DNA from: Prolixibacteraceae bacterium
GTDB lineage: Bacteria; Bacteroidota; Bacteroidia; Bacteroidales; Prolixibacteraceae
Direction of reading: 5' to 3'
Assembly (NCBI GenBank): GCA_019163175.1
Contig: JAFLKN010000037.1
Coordinates: forward strand, 1 to 64,000
DNA length: 64,000 nucleotides
A model generated the notes under the pieces. The model worked only from the letters and a program-made list of their open reading frames with translations, was not told the origin of the DNA and ran no database searches. A program made the position numbers and the translations under genes. Positions within the stretch are counted from its first letter, which is position 1. Every line of letters starts with the position of its first letter. Positions 1 through 9,334 of the stretch are shown one piece after another.

Positions 1-53
<53 letters not shown>

Positions 54-181
54 ATATTTTGCAGTTCGGAATTTGCATTCTGAACAACGATGCCTTTTTC
101 AATACAATCCCGCAATCTGGTGGAAACTGCAGCATTTTTCTGGTTTGAACGTACTGTTTAGTGCTTTTTTAAACAGCGATG

Positions 182-212
182 CAAATATAGTCGTATTTTT
201 TCTTTCTCCAAA
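182..212 (-). promoter_or_regulatory. Bacteroidota promoter for the tRNA-Gly
   Basis: The minus strand carries TTTG at 212-209, a 19-nt spacer, and TATATTTG at 189-182. This is an exact match to the Bacteroidota -33/-7 promoter pattern (TTTG, 19-21 nt, TAnnTTTG). Transcription would start near 175 and run about 120 nt to the tRNA. It lies downstream of the mutS stop, so it separates the tRNA from mutS. Confidence 0.6.
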
Positions 213-244
213 AAAGGAATAAAACTTTAGCCATTTTCAGCACA

Positions 245-2878
245 TTATTTTTTGAAAGGCCTGTCTAAACCGGTAATCTTCTTGATGTCATTCAATTTAT
301 TCAAGGCTTCCAAAGGCGTCAGCTGGTTGATGTCCAGATTCTTGATCTCGTCACGAATTTGTTTCAACACCGGATCGTCGAGCTGGAAAATACTCATCTG
401 GAAACCTTCTCTTTTTTCGGCCATCCCTTCCAACGGCTTCGAAAGGCCCTCTTTTCGGTGGGTATCTTCCAACTGAAGCAAAATTTCGTCAGCCCGCCGA
501 ACCACTGAAGGTGGCATTCCGGCCATTCGCGCCACATGAATCCCAAAACTGTGGTTGCTTCCGCCTGGAACCAACTTCCGGAGAAATATTACTTTATTGC
601 CTACCTCTTTTACTGATACGTTGAAATTTTTCACCCTTCCAAACGACTTCTCCATCTCATTCAACTCGTGGTAATGTGTGGCAAACATGGTTTTAGCTTT
701 CGACTTCGGATGCTCGTGAATGTATTCCACAATTGACCAGGCAATTGAAATACCGTCGTAGGTTGATGTTCCTCGTCCTAGTTCGTCTAGCAGAATCAGG
801 CTGCGGTCCGAAATATTGTTCAGGATACTTGCTGCTTCGTTCATCTCGACCATAAAAGTTGATTCGCCAAGCGAAATATTGTCGGATGCCCCTACCCTCG
901 TAAATATCTTATCGACAAAGCCAATTTGAGCAGCCTCAGCCGGAACAAAACTGCCAATCTGCGCCATAAGTACAATTAAGGCTGTTTGCCGCAATAGAGC
1001 AGACTTACCAGCCATATTGGGTCCTGTAATAATAATAACCTGCTGATCGTCCTGATTCAGGATCACATCGTTCGAAATATAAGATTCTCCCAGCGGCAGC
1101 TGATGTTCGATCACCGGATGGCGACCACCTTTAATAATAATATCCTTCGAGTCATTTATCTGGGGTCTTGAATATTTAAATTCCATGGCCGTAGAAGCAA
1201 ACGACAACAGGCAATCGAGCTGACCAACAATGGCTGCGTTCAACTGTATTGCCTGGATATATTCGGCCAAAGCAATTACCAATTCATTAAACAAACGAAC
1301 CTCAATGGCCAGAATTTTCTCTTCAGCCCCCATGATTTTCGATTCGTATTCCTTCAATTCTTCGGTGATGTATCGTTCAGCACCCACCAAAGTCTGTTTA
1401 CGAATCCATTCCGGCGGAACCTTATCTTTGTGCGTGTTCCGAACTTCAATATAATAGCCAAACACATTGTTGAAGGAGATTTTCAGACTTGAAATGCCCG
1501 TTCTTTCAGCTTCACGTTCCTGTAGTTTAGCAAGGTAATCCTTTCCTGAAAAGGCAAGTTCCCGCAATTCGTCCAGTTCGGATGAAACTCCAGAAGCAAT
1601 CACATGACCTTTATTCACCAAAGTTGGTGGATCGGGATGAATTTCTTTCTCAATACGTGTACGAATCGATTCGCAAGGATTAAGCTGCTCAGCAAAACGT
1701 TGCAGATTTGGACTTTCAGTCTGACTGCAAATTTCTTTGATTGGTGCAATGGCCTGAAGTGCATGTTTTAGCTGTACCACTTCGCGGGGATTGATGCGAA
1801 CAACGGCTACCTTAGAAATGATGCGTTCCAAATCGCCTACCTGCCGAATGTGTTCTTCCAGATTTTCTTTCAGGTTTTCATCTTTCACCAAATATTCCAC
1901 CACATTTTGCCGGTTATTGATTGCTGCAATTTCTTTCAAAGGCAGAGCAATCCAACGCTTCAGCAAACGTGCGCCCATCGGCGAAATGGTTTTGTCGATT
2001 ACCTGAACCAGCGTTTTGGCACCTTCATTAATCGAATTAAAGAGTTCGAGGTTACGAATGGTAAAGCGATCGAGCCAAACGTATTTATCCTCTTCGATAC
2101 GCGACAAGTTGACGATATGCTTGGTCTGGTGATGTTGTGTAAGATCCAGATAATGTAGAATAGCTCCGGAAGCAATGATTCCGTAATTCAATTCATGTAC
2201 ACCAAATCCTTTCAATGATTTGGTTTCAAAATGCCGCATCAGCCTGTCGTTGGCAGCATCGTCGGTATAAACCCAGTCGTCCTGAGAAAAAGTATAATAT
2301 TTACCTCCAAACAAGGCCGCAAAATCAGCGCCTTTGCCTTTCTGGAATAAAACTTCTTTGGGTTGAAACGAACTCAGTAATTTATCTACATACTCAAACG
2401 AACCTTCTGCTGTTAAAAATTCGCCGGTTGAGATATCCATGAAAGCAATCCCAGCCATCTTTTTATCGAAATGCACCGATGCCAGAAAGTTATTTTCGCG
2501 ATGCTCCAGAATATTGTCGTTGTAGGAAACTCCGGGAGTTACCAATTCAGTAATTCCACGTTTGACGATGTTTTTGGTCAGTTTCGGATCTTCGAGCTGT
2601 TCGCAAATAGCAACACGAGCCCCTGAACGAACCAACTTTGGCAGATAAGTATCCAGCGCATGATAAGGAAAGCCTGCCAATTCAACATAGCTGGCCGATC
2701 CATTGGCCCTACGGGTGAGTGTGATACCCAAAATTCCGGAGGCACGAATGGCATCTTCGCCAAAAGTTTCGTAAAAATCGCCAACCCTGAACAATAAAAC
2801 AGCATCAGGATGTTTCGCTTTGACGGCATAATACTGCTTCATCAAAGGAGTTTCAACATATTTAGGAGTCGTAGTCAA
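245..2878 (-). CDS. mutS: DNA mismatch repair protein MutS
   Basis: MutS binds mismatches and small loops and, with ATP, recruits MutL; it acts in the cytoplasm on newly replicated DNA. At 877 aa it has the normal length of a MutS1. The N-terminal mismatch-binding domain shows the conserved FYETFGEDA segment with its stacking Phe (about residues 35-45). The C-terminal ATPase has Walker A GPNMAGKS, the STFMVEM signature, Walker [13 protein letters not shown] and the ATHYHEL switch. A helix-turn-helix dimer region follows. mutL lies 33 kb away in the same window rather than beside it. A -7 box sits 22 nt upstream of the ATG. Identification is secure. Confidence 0.98.
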   Translation of the reverse strand: MTTTPKYVETPLMKQYYAVKAKHPDAVLLFRVGDFYETFGEDAIRASGILGITLTRRANGSASYVELAGFPYHALDTYLPKLVRSGARVAICEQLEDPKLTKNIVKRGITELVTPGVSYNDNILEHRENNFLASVHFDKKMAGIAFMDISTGEFLTAEGSFEYVDKLLSSFQPKEVLFQKGKGADFAALFGGKYYTFSQDDWVYTDDAANDRLMRHFETKSLKGFGVHELNYGIIASGAILHYLDLTQHHQTKHIVNLSRIEEDKYVWLDRFTIRNLELFNSINEGAKTLVQVIDKTISPMGARLLKRWIALPLKEIAAINNRQNVVEYLVKDENLKENLEEHIRQVGDLERIISKVAVVRINPREVVQLKHALQAIAPIKEICSQTESPNLQRFAEQLNPCESIRTRIEKEIHPDPPTLVNKGHVIASGVSSELDELRELAFSGKDYLAKLQEREAERTGISSLKISFNNVFGYYIEVRNTHKDKVPPEWIRKQTLVGAERYITEELKEYESKIMGAEEKILAIEVRLFNELVIALAEYIQAIQLNAAIVGQLDCLLSFASTAMEFKYSRPQINDSKDIIIKGGRHPVIEHQLPLGESYISNDVILNQDDQQVIIITGPNMAGKSALLRQTALIVLMAQIGSFVPAEAAQIGFVDKIFTRVGASDNISLGESTFMVEMNEAASILNNISDRSLILLDELGRGTSTYDGISIAWSIVEYIHEHPKSKAKTMFATHYHELNEMEKSFGRVKNFNVSVKEVGNKVIFLRKLVPGGSNHSFGIHVARMAGMPPSVVRRADEILLQLEDTHRKEGLSKPLEGMAEKREGFQMSIFQLDDPVLKQIRDEIKNLDINQLTPLEALNKLNDIKKITGLDRPFKK

Positions 2879-2900
2879 TGATCTGAATTTTTAAGATGCA

Positions 2901-2931
2901 CAAAGATACATTTTAAAGAAATGGATAAAAA
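2901..2931 (-). promoter_or_regulatory. mutS promoter
   Basis: TATCTTTG at 2908-2901 on the minus strand matches the -7 consensus, with a T-rich TTTT around 2931-2928 at about the -33 position. The implied leader to the mutS ATG is about 15-20 nt. It lies just past the guaB terminator, so mutS is its own transcription unit. Confidence 0.5.
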
Positions 2932-2970
2932 TCCGGAAATAAAAGCTTTGCTGTTTTTTTAAGTTTTTGG

Positions 2971-3008
2971 GCAAAAGAAAGAGGCTATCTCTATTCCGAG
3001 ACAGCCTC
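2971..3008 (-). terminator. Rho-independent terminator after guaB
   Basis: Arms 2981-2991 and 2998-3008 form an 11-bp stem (GAGGCTGTCTC with GAGATAGCCTC in the minus-strand RNA, one G-U pair) and a 6-nt loop, followed by a T-rich tract TTTCTTTTG. It ends the guaB transcript before mutS. Confidence 0.8.
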
Positions 3009-3032
3009 TTGGTATCTATTTTAAAAGTATTT

Positions 3033-4529
3033 TTAAATATTCGTCTCTTTCAGAATTACATCGTGAGCACCACCTTCAATAATGCTGGTTGAAGAAACCA
3101 AGGTGATTTTTGCATTTTTCTCCAATTCAGGAATGCTTAATGCACCGCAGCTACACATGGTTGAAATGATTTTACCCAAAGTAATATCCAGATTGTCCTT
3201 TAGTTTTCCGGCGTAGGGGACATAACTGTCCACACCTTCTTCAAATTTTAATCCTTCGCTGCCACCCGAGTCGTAGCGTTGCCAGTTGCGGGCACGGTTC
3301 GAACCTTCACCCCAATACTCTTTCACGTAATTGCTACCCACTTTAAGCTTCTTGGTCGGACTTTCATCGAAACGGGCAAAGTACCTTCCCATCATGATAA
3401 AGTCGGCGCCCATTGCCAACGCAAGCACCATATGATAGTCCTGAACAATTCCACCGTCAGAACAAATCGGGACATAAACACCGGTTTCCTGAAAGTATTC
3501 GTCGCGAGCCTGTGCAACTTCAATCAAAGAAGTGGCTTGTCCACGGCCAATACCTTTTTGCTCGCGGGTGATGCAAATAGAACCGCCACCAATTCCGACT
3601 TTTACAAAATCAGCTCCGGCTTCAACCAAATACAAAAAACCATCCTTGTCGACCACATTACCGGCACCAACTTTCACTTTGCCATTGTATTTGGTTTTAA
3701 TGAAAGCAATTGTTTCGGCCTGCCATTCCGAGAAACCATCAGATGAATCGATACAAAGCACATCTGCACCAGCTTCAACCAATTGAGGAACCCGTTCGGT
3801 ATAATCGCGAGTATTTATTCCCGCTCCAACTAATAGTTTTTTATTGACATCCAGCAATTCATTCGGATTTTCTTTGTGCTCGTCGTAGTCTTTCCTGAAC
3901 ACAAAATATTGAAGGTTCTGGTCTTTATCTATGATTGGGAGTGTATTGAGTTTATTGTCCCAAATGATGTCGTTGGCTTCGGTAAGTGTAACGCCTAATT
4001 CTCCGGTAACCAATTTTGAAAAGGGAGTCATAAACTCGCTGATCTTAGTATCCAGACTATCTTTATTTTCACGATAATCACGGCTTGTAACAATGCCTAA
4101 AAGTTTGCCGTTGGATGTTCCGTCAGCAGTAATTCCAATGGTTGAATGACCAGTACGTGCTTTTAAAGCCAAAACATCCGTCAGGGTATTTTCAGGCTTA
4201 AGATTAGCATCACTTACTACAAATCCGGCTTTAAACTTTTTAACCTTCCGAACCATCTCAATTTGCGATTCAATTGATTGTGAACCGAATATAAATGAAA
4301 GGCCGCCATTTTTTGCCAAAGCAATCGCCATTTTATGATCGGAAACCGACTGCATAATAGCAGAAACAAAAGGAATGTTCAACTCCAATTCAGGCTCTGT
4401 ACCATTTGAATACTTTACCAACGGAGTTTTCAATGAGACATTCTGTGGAAAACAGGCCTTGGTTGTTAGTCCGGGTATCAGTAAATATTCATTAAAAGTT
4501 CTGGATACATCATTAAAATATCTAGCCAT
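3033..4529 (-). CDS. guaB: IMP dehydrogenase, Tritrichomonas foetus-type
   Basis: It oxidises IMP to XMP with NAD+, the committed step of GTP synthesis. The 498-aa TIM barrel carries a CBS pair at about residues 100-220. The catalytic loop reads [17 protein letters not shown] with Cys319, instead of the GPGSICTTR form of common bacterial GuaB. The mobile flap holds NWQRYD with Arg418-Tyr419. These numbers coincide with Cys319 and Arg418/Tyr419 of the crystallised T. foetus enzyme, and many other blocks match it as I recall it, such as [10 protein letters not shown] and MTPFSKLVT. It stands alone between its own terminator and a -7 box. A second, conventional GuaB elsewhere in the genome is possible. 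The family call is secure; the subtype rests on memory of the protist sequence. Confidence 0.95.
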   Translation of the reverse strand: MARYFNDVSRTFNEYLLIPGLTTKACFPQNVSLKTPLVKYSNGTEPELELNIPFVSAIMQSVSDHKMAIALAKNGGLSFIFGSQSIESQIEMVRKVKKFKAGFVVSDANLKPENTLTDVLALKARTGHSTIGITADGTSNGKLLGIVTSRDYRENKDSLDTKISEFMTPFSKLVTGELGVTLTEANDIIWDNKLNTLPIIDKDQNLQYFVFRKDYDEHKENPNELLDVNKKLLVGAGINTRDYTERVPQLVEAGADVLCIDSSDGFSEWQAETIAFIKTKYNGKVKVGAGNVVDKDGFLYLVEAGADFVKVGIGGGSICITREQKGIGRGQATSLIEVAQARDEYFQETGVYVPICSDGGIVQDYHMVLALAMGADFIMMGRYFARFDESPTKKLKVGSNYVKEYWGEGSNRARNWQRYDSGGSEGLKFEEGVDSYVPYAGKLKDNLDITLGKIISTMCSCGALSIPELEKNAKITLVSSTSIIEGGAHDVILKETNI

Positions 4530-4558
4530 AAGATTCGTCTTTAAAATGAAAATTTGCG

Positions 4559-4590
4559 CAAATTTAAATAAAAAATAGTCCTACATTTAA
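4559..4590 (-). promoter_or_regulatory. guaB promoter (-7 box)
   Basis: TAAATTTG at 4566-4559 on the minus strand matches TAnnTTTG and lies 29 nt before the guaB ATG. The -33 region is only T-rich, with no clear TTTG, so the call rests on the -7 box. Confidence 0.4.
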
Positions 4591-4614
4591 AATCAGAGCA
4601 TTTTACCAAGTAAG

Positions 4615-5016
4615 TTAATATTCAGCCTTCAGAAAAGCCGTGCCATTAAATTGTGCGATTTTAACACCATTTTCATCCGATATTTCAACCGAATAACACG
4701 ACAATGATTTACCTGAATTTATTTCACTGGCTACAGCAGTTAGCGTACCTGATGAAACTCCTTTAAAAAAGTTGATACTTGCATTAGAAGCTACAGCTAT
4801 TCGTCCATGAGAATTGGAGGCAGCAGCGAAAGCAAAATCTGCCAGGGTAAACAATGCCCCACCCTGAATGATGTCTACACCATTCAAATGCTTTTCCGAA
4901 ACGACCAATTCAGCTTTAGCTTCGCCTTTCCCAACCGAAATCAACCGAATGTCGTTATGGTTTGCAAAACGATCATTCTTCAACATCAGTTCCAGCTTTT
5001 TAATCCGGTGTTCCAT
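4615..5016 (-). CDS. PaaI-family hotdog thioesterase
   Basis: This 133-aa protein has the single hotdog fold of the PaaI/YdiI acyl-CoA thioesterases, which hydrolyse CoA thioesters in the cytoplasm as tetramers. The helix motif reads QGGALFTLADFAFAAASNS (about residues 51-69). The Asp in LAD corresponds to the usual catalytic acid, while the common HGG is QGG here. The following strand (ASINFFKGV) also fits. No phenylacetate genes are nearby, so the substrate is unknown. A terminator separates it from ppiD upstream, so it probably has its own weak promoter; none is clear. Confidence 0.8.
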   Translation of the reverse strand: MEHRIKKLELMLKNDRFANHNDIRLISVGKGEAKAELVVSEKHLNGVDIIQGGALFTLADFAFAAASNSHGRIAVASNASINFFKGVSSGTLTAVASEINSGKSLSCYSVEISDENGVKIAQFNGTAFLKAEY

Positions 5017-5044
5017 TGTTGCTTTATTGTTGGTTAAACCCTAT

Positions 5045-5068
5045 AAAAAAAGCGGGTTGATAGCCCGC
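5045..5068 (-). terminator. Terminator after ppiD
   Basis: In the minus-strand RNA a GCGGG/CCCGC stem (arms 5052-5057 and 5063-5068) with a short loop is followed by seven Ts (5051-5045). It lies between the ppiD stop and the thioesterase start. T residues on the plus side make it look bidirectional, but both flanking genes are on the minus strand. Confidence 0.75.
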
Positions 5069-5088
5069 CTTTTTCCTGTTATATTCTA

Positions 5089-7203
5089 CTAATAGAATTT
5101 TGCTCGTTTGTCTTCGATATCAACAACCTTTTTCAGGGATTCAAACACCTGAGATCCGGCTCTGTAGCCAAGGGCTTGCGCCAATCGCGTCTTTTCGCCC
5201 TTCAAGTCATTGTCAGCAGCGGTAACAAAAGAAGTAACCTTAGCCAGATAAACACCATTGGTTCCTTCAATCGGAGCTGAAACTTTACCTTCAGAAAGAC
5301 TACATACGGTTCCGATTACAGCAGGTTCAAATCCGACTGCCGGAATTGAGAATGTTGTAAAGTTTACGCCGGAAGCATCCTTAACATCGGTTGAAAGTTT
5401 TGAAGCAATACTTGCAAGGTCAGATTGACCTGAAGCTGCATTTTTCAATTTTTCAGCAAGCATTTGAGCTTTTTTCTCTTTGCGAACGACTATGTCAACA
5501 CGAACTTTTGCTTCTTCGAATGATGAAGCACCTTCTTCAGTAGCTTCCGTCATAGCTCCAATTATGAATTTATTACCAAATTCAAAGATCGAAGAACCTT
5601 CATTATTAACCATTATTTTTCCCTTTTCTGCACTAAAAGCTGCACGAACCAATGTACGTGACTGTTCCAAACCAGCAACCTCTCTGTCACTTTCTTTCAA
5701 AGTGGCAATCTTTTTATCTAATTTTTGATCAACAACAGCTTTATTAAAAGCTTCTAATGATTGATTCTCGCTTGCAAACTTGCTGGTTTCAGAATAAATC
5801 TTCTGGTAAGTTTCGGTGCTTGGTTCAACTTTTCTGGAAAGAACAGCAATACGAACCTGATTCGTATCTTTTCCCTTTTTTGTTGGTTTAATCAAATGAA
5901 ATCCAAAACGAGTTGCAACCACATAAAGTTTGTTAACCTCGCCTGAAAAAGCGGCTTCCTCAAATTCAGGAACCATTTGTCTGCGTTTAAACCAGCCCAA
6001 ATCGCCACCCTTTAATTTTGACCCATCTTCAGAATATTTCATGGCTACTTCAGCGAAATTTCCCCCTAATTCAATATTACGCTTTAAGCTATCAACCAAA
6101 GCCTTTGCCTTTTCTGCACTTCCAACTGTTTCTGGCTTTATAAGAATATGACTTGCCTGAACCGAATCGGGCAACATTTTAAACTGATCAATTTTTGCCA
6201 GTTTGTATTCATTATTTTCGAAGTACGGCCCGTAAAATTCACCTGGCTGAGCAGAAAAAGCCCATTCAGCTAAATTAGCAGGTAATTCTTCTTTCTTGTA
6301 AAAACTTGGATCAAACCGAGTGTCGGAATTAACATTCACATATTGCTCGTTATCGGTAACTGTTGCAAACTCCTGTTTGCTGTCACCAACCCATTTTTGA
6401 GTCGCTGAGTTGTCAGCAGACGAAGGAAGTACTTCGAAAGTAACATATTCAATCTTTCTGGTTTTATCCTGTTTGTATTCGTCTTTATGCTTGTTATAAT
6501 AGTCCTTCAAATCGCTATCTGAAACAGTCACAGTGGCATCAGCTATTGACGAATATGCCAACACAACATACTGAAAATTGGCACTTTTATTCTTTGCTTC
6601 GAGGCTTTTCTTTGCTTCTTCCGAAGTAACATATAACCCTTTTGACACCAGATTGTTATATTTTGAACGAATCTTATCTTGTTTGATTTGATTTTCTATA
6701 TACAACCAATATGATTTTTGTTCCGGAGTCGCATTCGTTTCTAAAGATTTCAGGAACTGAATAATTGTAGATTTATCAACTCCGCCAGTCTTGGGATCTC
6801 TGAAAAGTTGCTGAATAATCGGGTGTGGATTTGAACCCTGAACTAAATCAAAAAGTTCCTCAACACTAACAGTAACCCCAAGCTTTTCAGAAGCTTTCCC
6901 TACAATATTATCTTGAAGATAACCTTGCCATACTTGTTCACGAATCTGTTCCCAGGTATTCTCATCGATTTGTGCTTGCTGAGAATTCATCTTGTAAATT
7001 TCAGAAAGCTCTTCTACTTTCTTTTGAAATTCAGGATATTGTACGGATTCCCCATCAATTTCTGCAATTTCCATTTGACTGGGCTTCATCAAATTACTTC
7101 CTGAATTGAGCATATCGCCCAGAATAAAAGCGCCTAAGGCAAGACCGATCACGATCGCAATCATCAAACTCCCGCGATTCCGTATGTTCTGTAAAGTAGC
7201 CAT
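5089..7203 (-). CDS. ppiD: PpiD/SurA-like peptidyl-prolyl isomerase and foldase
   Basis: This is a membrane-anchored periplasmic chaperone for outer-membrane and secreted proteins. It is 704 aa: a short cytoplasmic N-terminus, one transmembrane helix at about residues 12-30 (SLMIAIVIGLALGAFILGD), and a SurA-like chaperone region with a conserved parental block (AEIDGESVQYPEFQ). A parvulin rotamase domain lies at about 348-445 (ASHILIKPE, GGDLGWFKR, FGFHLIKP), and a second helical region at the C-terminus. The architecture matches PpiD of Bacteroidota. It sits downstream of lptC and the CorC-like gene, among other envelope biogenesis genes. A TATCTTCG box 48 nt upstream may start its transcript. 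A terminator follows. Confidence 0.9.
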   Translation of the reverse strand: MATLQNIRNRGSLMIAIVIGLALGAFILGDMLNSGSNLMKPSQMEIAEIDGESVQYPEFQKKVEELSEIYKMNSQQAQIDENTWEQIREQVWQGYLQDNIVGKASEKLGVTVSVEELFDLVQGSNPHPIIQQLFRDPKTGGVDKSTIIQFLKSLETNATPEQKSYWLYIENQIKQDKIRSKYNNLVSKGLYVTSEEAKKSLEAKNKSANFQYVVLAYSSIADATVTVSDSDLKDYYNKHKDEYKQDKTRKIEYVTFEVLPSSADNSATQKWVGDSKQEFATVTDNEQYVNVNSDTRFDPSFYKKEELPANLAEWAFSAQPGEFYGPYFENNEYKLAKIDQFKMLPDSVQASHILIKPETVGSAEKAKALVDSLKRNIELGGNFAEVAMKYSEDGSKLKGGDLGWFKRRQMVPEFEEAAFSGEVNKLYVVATRFGFHLIKPTKKGKDTNQVRIAVLSRKVEPSTETYQKIYSETSKFASENQSLEAFNKAVVDQKLDKKIATLKESDREVAGLEQSRTLVRAAFSAEKGKIMVNNEGSSIFEFGNKFIIGAMTEATEEGASSFEEAKVRVDIVVRKEKKAQMLAEKLKNAASGQSDLASIASKLSTDVKDASGVNFTTFSIPAVGFEPAVIGTVCSLSEGKVSAPIEGTNGVYLAKVTSFVTAADNDLKGEKTRLAQALGYRAGSQVFESLKKVVDIEDKRAKFY

Positions 7204-7250
7204 TTACTGTTAGTTATTTTATTATAATTATTCGTTAAAATTTCGCGGTA

Positions 7251-7258
7251 CGAAGATA
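7251..7258 (-). promoter_or_regulatory. Possible -7 box of ppiD
   Basis: TATCTTCG at 7258-7251 on the minus strand differs from TAnnTTTG by one base and lies 47 nt before the ppiD ATG in the 94-nt gap after the CorC-like gene. No convincing -33 element is seen, so ppiD may also be read through from lptC. Confidence 0.3.
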
Positions 7259-7297
7259 ATAATTTTCAATATTAAACCTCCGAATTCAATTTTTATT

Positions 7298-8569
7298 TTA
7301 GTTATCGTCCAATATCTTAAGGTGTACCAACTCTATTTTTGTATTGGTAGCTTTTAATATTTTAAAACGATATTGATCAATGGTAATTATAGTATTTACT
7401 TTGGGGATACTTTCGTGGTTAAAAAGAATAAACCCAGCGAGAGTTTCGAAATTTTCATTCTCCGGAAAGTCAAGATTGAAATTTTCATTAAGCTCATCGA
7501 GTTCTAAACGACCCGAAAAAACAAACTCATCCGGCGAAACTTGCTTTTTAATCAAATCAACCGTATCGTGTTCGTCTTCTATTTCTCCAAATATTTCCTC
7601 CAATATATCTTCGCTGGTAACCATTCCAGAAGTTCCGCCAAACTCGTCGACTACAATAGCGATGCTAAGTCGTTGCTGAATAAAGCGGCTTAAAAGTTTG
7701 CTTGCCGACATGGTCTCGGGAACAATCAAAACTTTACGCAAATTGGATTTAATTGAATCAGGATTGGTGAAAATAACTGAATGATGAATGTATCCTACTA
7801 TATTATCAATGTTATCATCGTAAAAAAGAATTCGTGAGTACCCGGTTTCTATAAACTTCTGATGGAGTTCTTCAACGCTAGATTCGATATCCAATACTAC
7901 CATTTCAGTTCGCGGAACCATGATTTCACGAAGCCTGACTTTAGAGAAATCAAGGGCATTTCTGAACAGTTTGACTTCGCTTTCAATGGCTTGTTTCGAT
8001 TGTGAAGTATTGCTATTTTCAGGTTCATTTACAAAATGATCCAGATCAATCCGACTGAAAACAATCTTTTCATTTACATTTTTGATTGATTCATTTAGGA
8101 AGAGCTTCAAAGCGAATTTAGAAATCCACATCATGATTTTAGTTACCGGAAAGAACAAATAGTAAAAGAGAGCAATGGGAATCGTGAAAAATTTCAGCAA
8201 TCCGTTGGGATTAATCCGGAATAGCATTTTAGGTAAATACTCAGCAGTAGTCAAAATAACCAGAGTAGAAATTACGATCTGCGAAAACAAGATAAGTGAG
8301 TCAGTGTGGAGATAAAGTGCTAAAAAAGGCTTGATCAGGCTTGCAAAAGCAATACCATAAATAACCAGGGCAAGTTTGTTCCCAACCAACATTGTTGCAA
8401 TAAATTGACCTGGATTTTTGGTGTAAAGTGAAGTCAGACCAGAAAACACAACATTTTGCTTTTTGTCCAATTCGAGCCTCAACTTATTGGCCGAAATAAA
8501 AGCAATTTCCATTCCGGAAAAAAAAGCTGAGAAAATGATTGTTATAGATATGACCAAAAGCAAATTCAT
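7298..8569 (-). CDS. CNNM/CorC-family (hemolysin-like) membrane protein
   Basis: This 423-aa protein has an N-terminal CNNM (DUF21) membrane domain with about four hydrophobic segments in residues 1-150, beginning with a FFSGMEIAF motif typical of the family. A cytoplasmic CBS pair follows (about 205-330, including IMVPRTEMVVLD and DEFGGTSGMVTSEDILEEIFGEIEDE). The C-terminus is a CorC/HlyC-associated domain (about 340-420). Relatives transport or sense Mg2+ or other ions; in gliding Bacteroidota the GldE protein has the same layout, but no gldD is adjacent. It starts 11 nt after lptC and is probably cotranscribed with it. Substrate not known. Confidence 0.88.
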   Translation of the reverse strand: MNLLLVISITIIFSAFFSGMEIAFISANKLRLELDKKQNVVFSGLTSLYTKNPGQFIATMLVGNKLALVIYGIAFASLIKPFLALYLHTDSLILFSQIVISTLVILTTAEYLPKMLFRINPNGLLKFFTIPIALFYYLFFPVTKIMMWISKFALKLFLNESIKNVNEKIVFSRIDLDHFVNEPENSNTSQSKQAIESEVKLFRNALDFSKVRLREIMVPRTEMVVLDIESSVEELHQKFIETGYSRILFYDDNIDNIVGYIHHSVIFTNPDSIKSNLRKVLIVPETMSASKLLSRFIQQRLSIAIVVDEFGGTSGMVTSEDILEEIFGEIEDEHDTVDLIKKQVSPDEFVFSGRLELDELNENFNLDFPENENFETLAGFILFNHESIPKVNTIITIDQYRFKILKATNTKIELVHLKILDDN

Positions 8570-8580
8570 AGTTCTATGAT

Positions 8581-9183
8581 TTATTCATCGACATTTACGT
8601 ACATATTGCCTTTGAGATTTTTGATGTGGTATTCTGAAAAGTCCTGATTGGACTCAAAGCCAATACCCGTATAAACCTGATCTTTTTGAATAATCTTAAC
8701 GAACCTATCGGAGTAGATTTTTCCTTTATTTGTATCCCATACAAGATATTCAGTTTTCAGCGTATCCCCCTTGAAATTCACTGCAATAACATTATTTTTA
8801 GCCTCCCAACGATCGTCTGAATCAAAATTTTTTGCGTAAAGGCAAGTAATACTCGAAACAATATTCATGTTTGCGTCATACTTTTCAATTTTTACTCCTT
8901 TAGGAAATTCAGTATATGGCTCTTTTTCATTCTTGTGCCGAATGAATTCAGGTGTTTGCATTTTGAAACGAATTACTGACGAGTCTGAAGCAAGCATTTC
9001 AAAATCTTCTGCAGCTAGCGAAGGTAATTCTTCGGTGACTGAATTGATCTTTATTTTTGGAGCATCCTTTCTGCACGACATAAAAAAGAGCGTCAATAAA
9101 ACAGGCAATAACACCATTATTACTTTACGCAGCTTCAATCCGAAATTCCAACAAATGAATGATAAAATTGATTCTATTTTCAT
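8581..9183 (-). CDS. lptC: LPS export component LptC (lipoprotein-like)
   Basis: LptC forms part of the periplasmic bridge that moves lipopolysaccharide from the LptBFG transporter to LptA. Evidence: a hydrophobic N-terminus with a lipobox-like LFFMSC followed by RKD, then the LptC/OstA beta-strand repeats in which ARNF/AKNF, WEAKNNV and LKTEYLVWDTNKGKIYSDRFVKI are typical. I chose the ATG at 9183 (about 200 aa); the reading frame extends to a GTG at 9225, but that adds only a second hydrophobic stretch. An even later Met just before the lipobox is possible. It follows the terminator of the upstream operon. Other lpt genes are not in the window. Confidence 0.85.
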   Translation of the reverse strand: MKIESILSFICWNFGLKLRKVIMVLLPVLLTLFFMSCRKDAPKIKINSVTEELPSLAAEDFEMLASDSSVIRFKMQTPEFIRHKNEKEPYTEFPKGVKIEKYDANMNIVSSITCLYAKNFDSDDRWEAKNNVIAVNFKGDTLKTEYLVWDTNKGKIYSDRFVKIIQKDQVYTGIGFESNQDFSEYHIKNLKGNMYVNVDE

Positions 9184-9269
9184 TATAATGCTTTGAAGAA
9201 TTGTGAACAGGGAGATTTTAATCACAAATTAGTTTTAGTGCTTTAAATCTAGGAATAAAACGCGACTAA

Positions 9270-9306
9270 ATAAAAAGCATTGCATCTCGTTTTGAAATGC
9301 AATGCT
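9270..9306 (-). terminator. Terminator of the nadB-TPR operon
   Basis: Arms 9276-9285 and 9297-9306 form a perfect 10-bp stem (AGCATTGCAT with ATGCAATGCT) around an 11-nt loop. On the minus strand it is followed by TTTTATTTAG. It lies between the TPR gene and lptC. Confidence 0.8.
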
Positions 9307-9334
9307 CTCTTTGTATTTGACAAGATACTACTTG

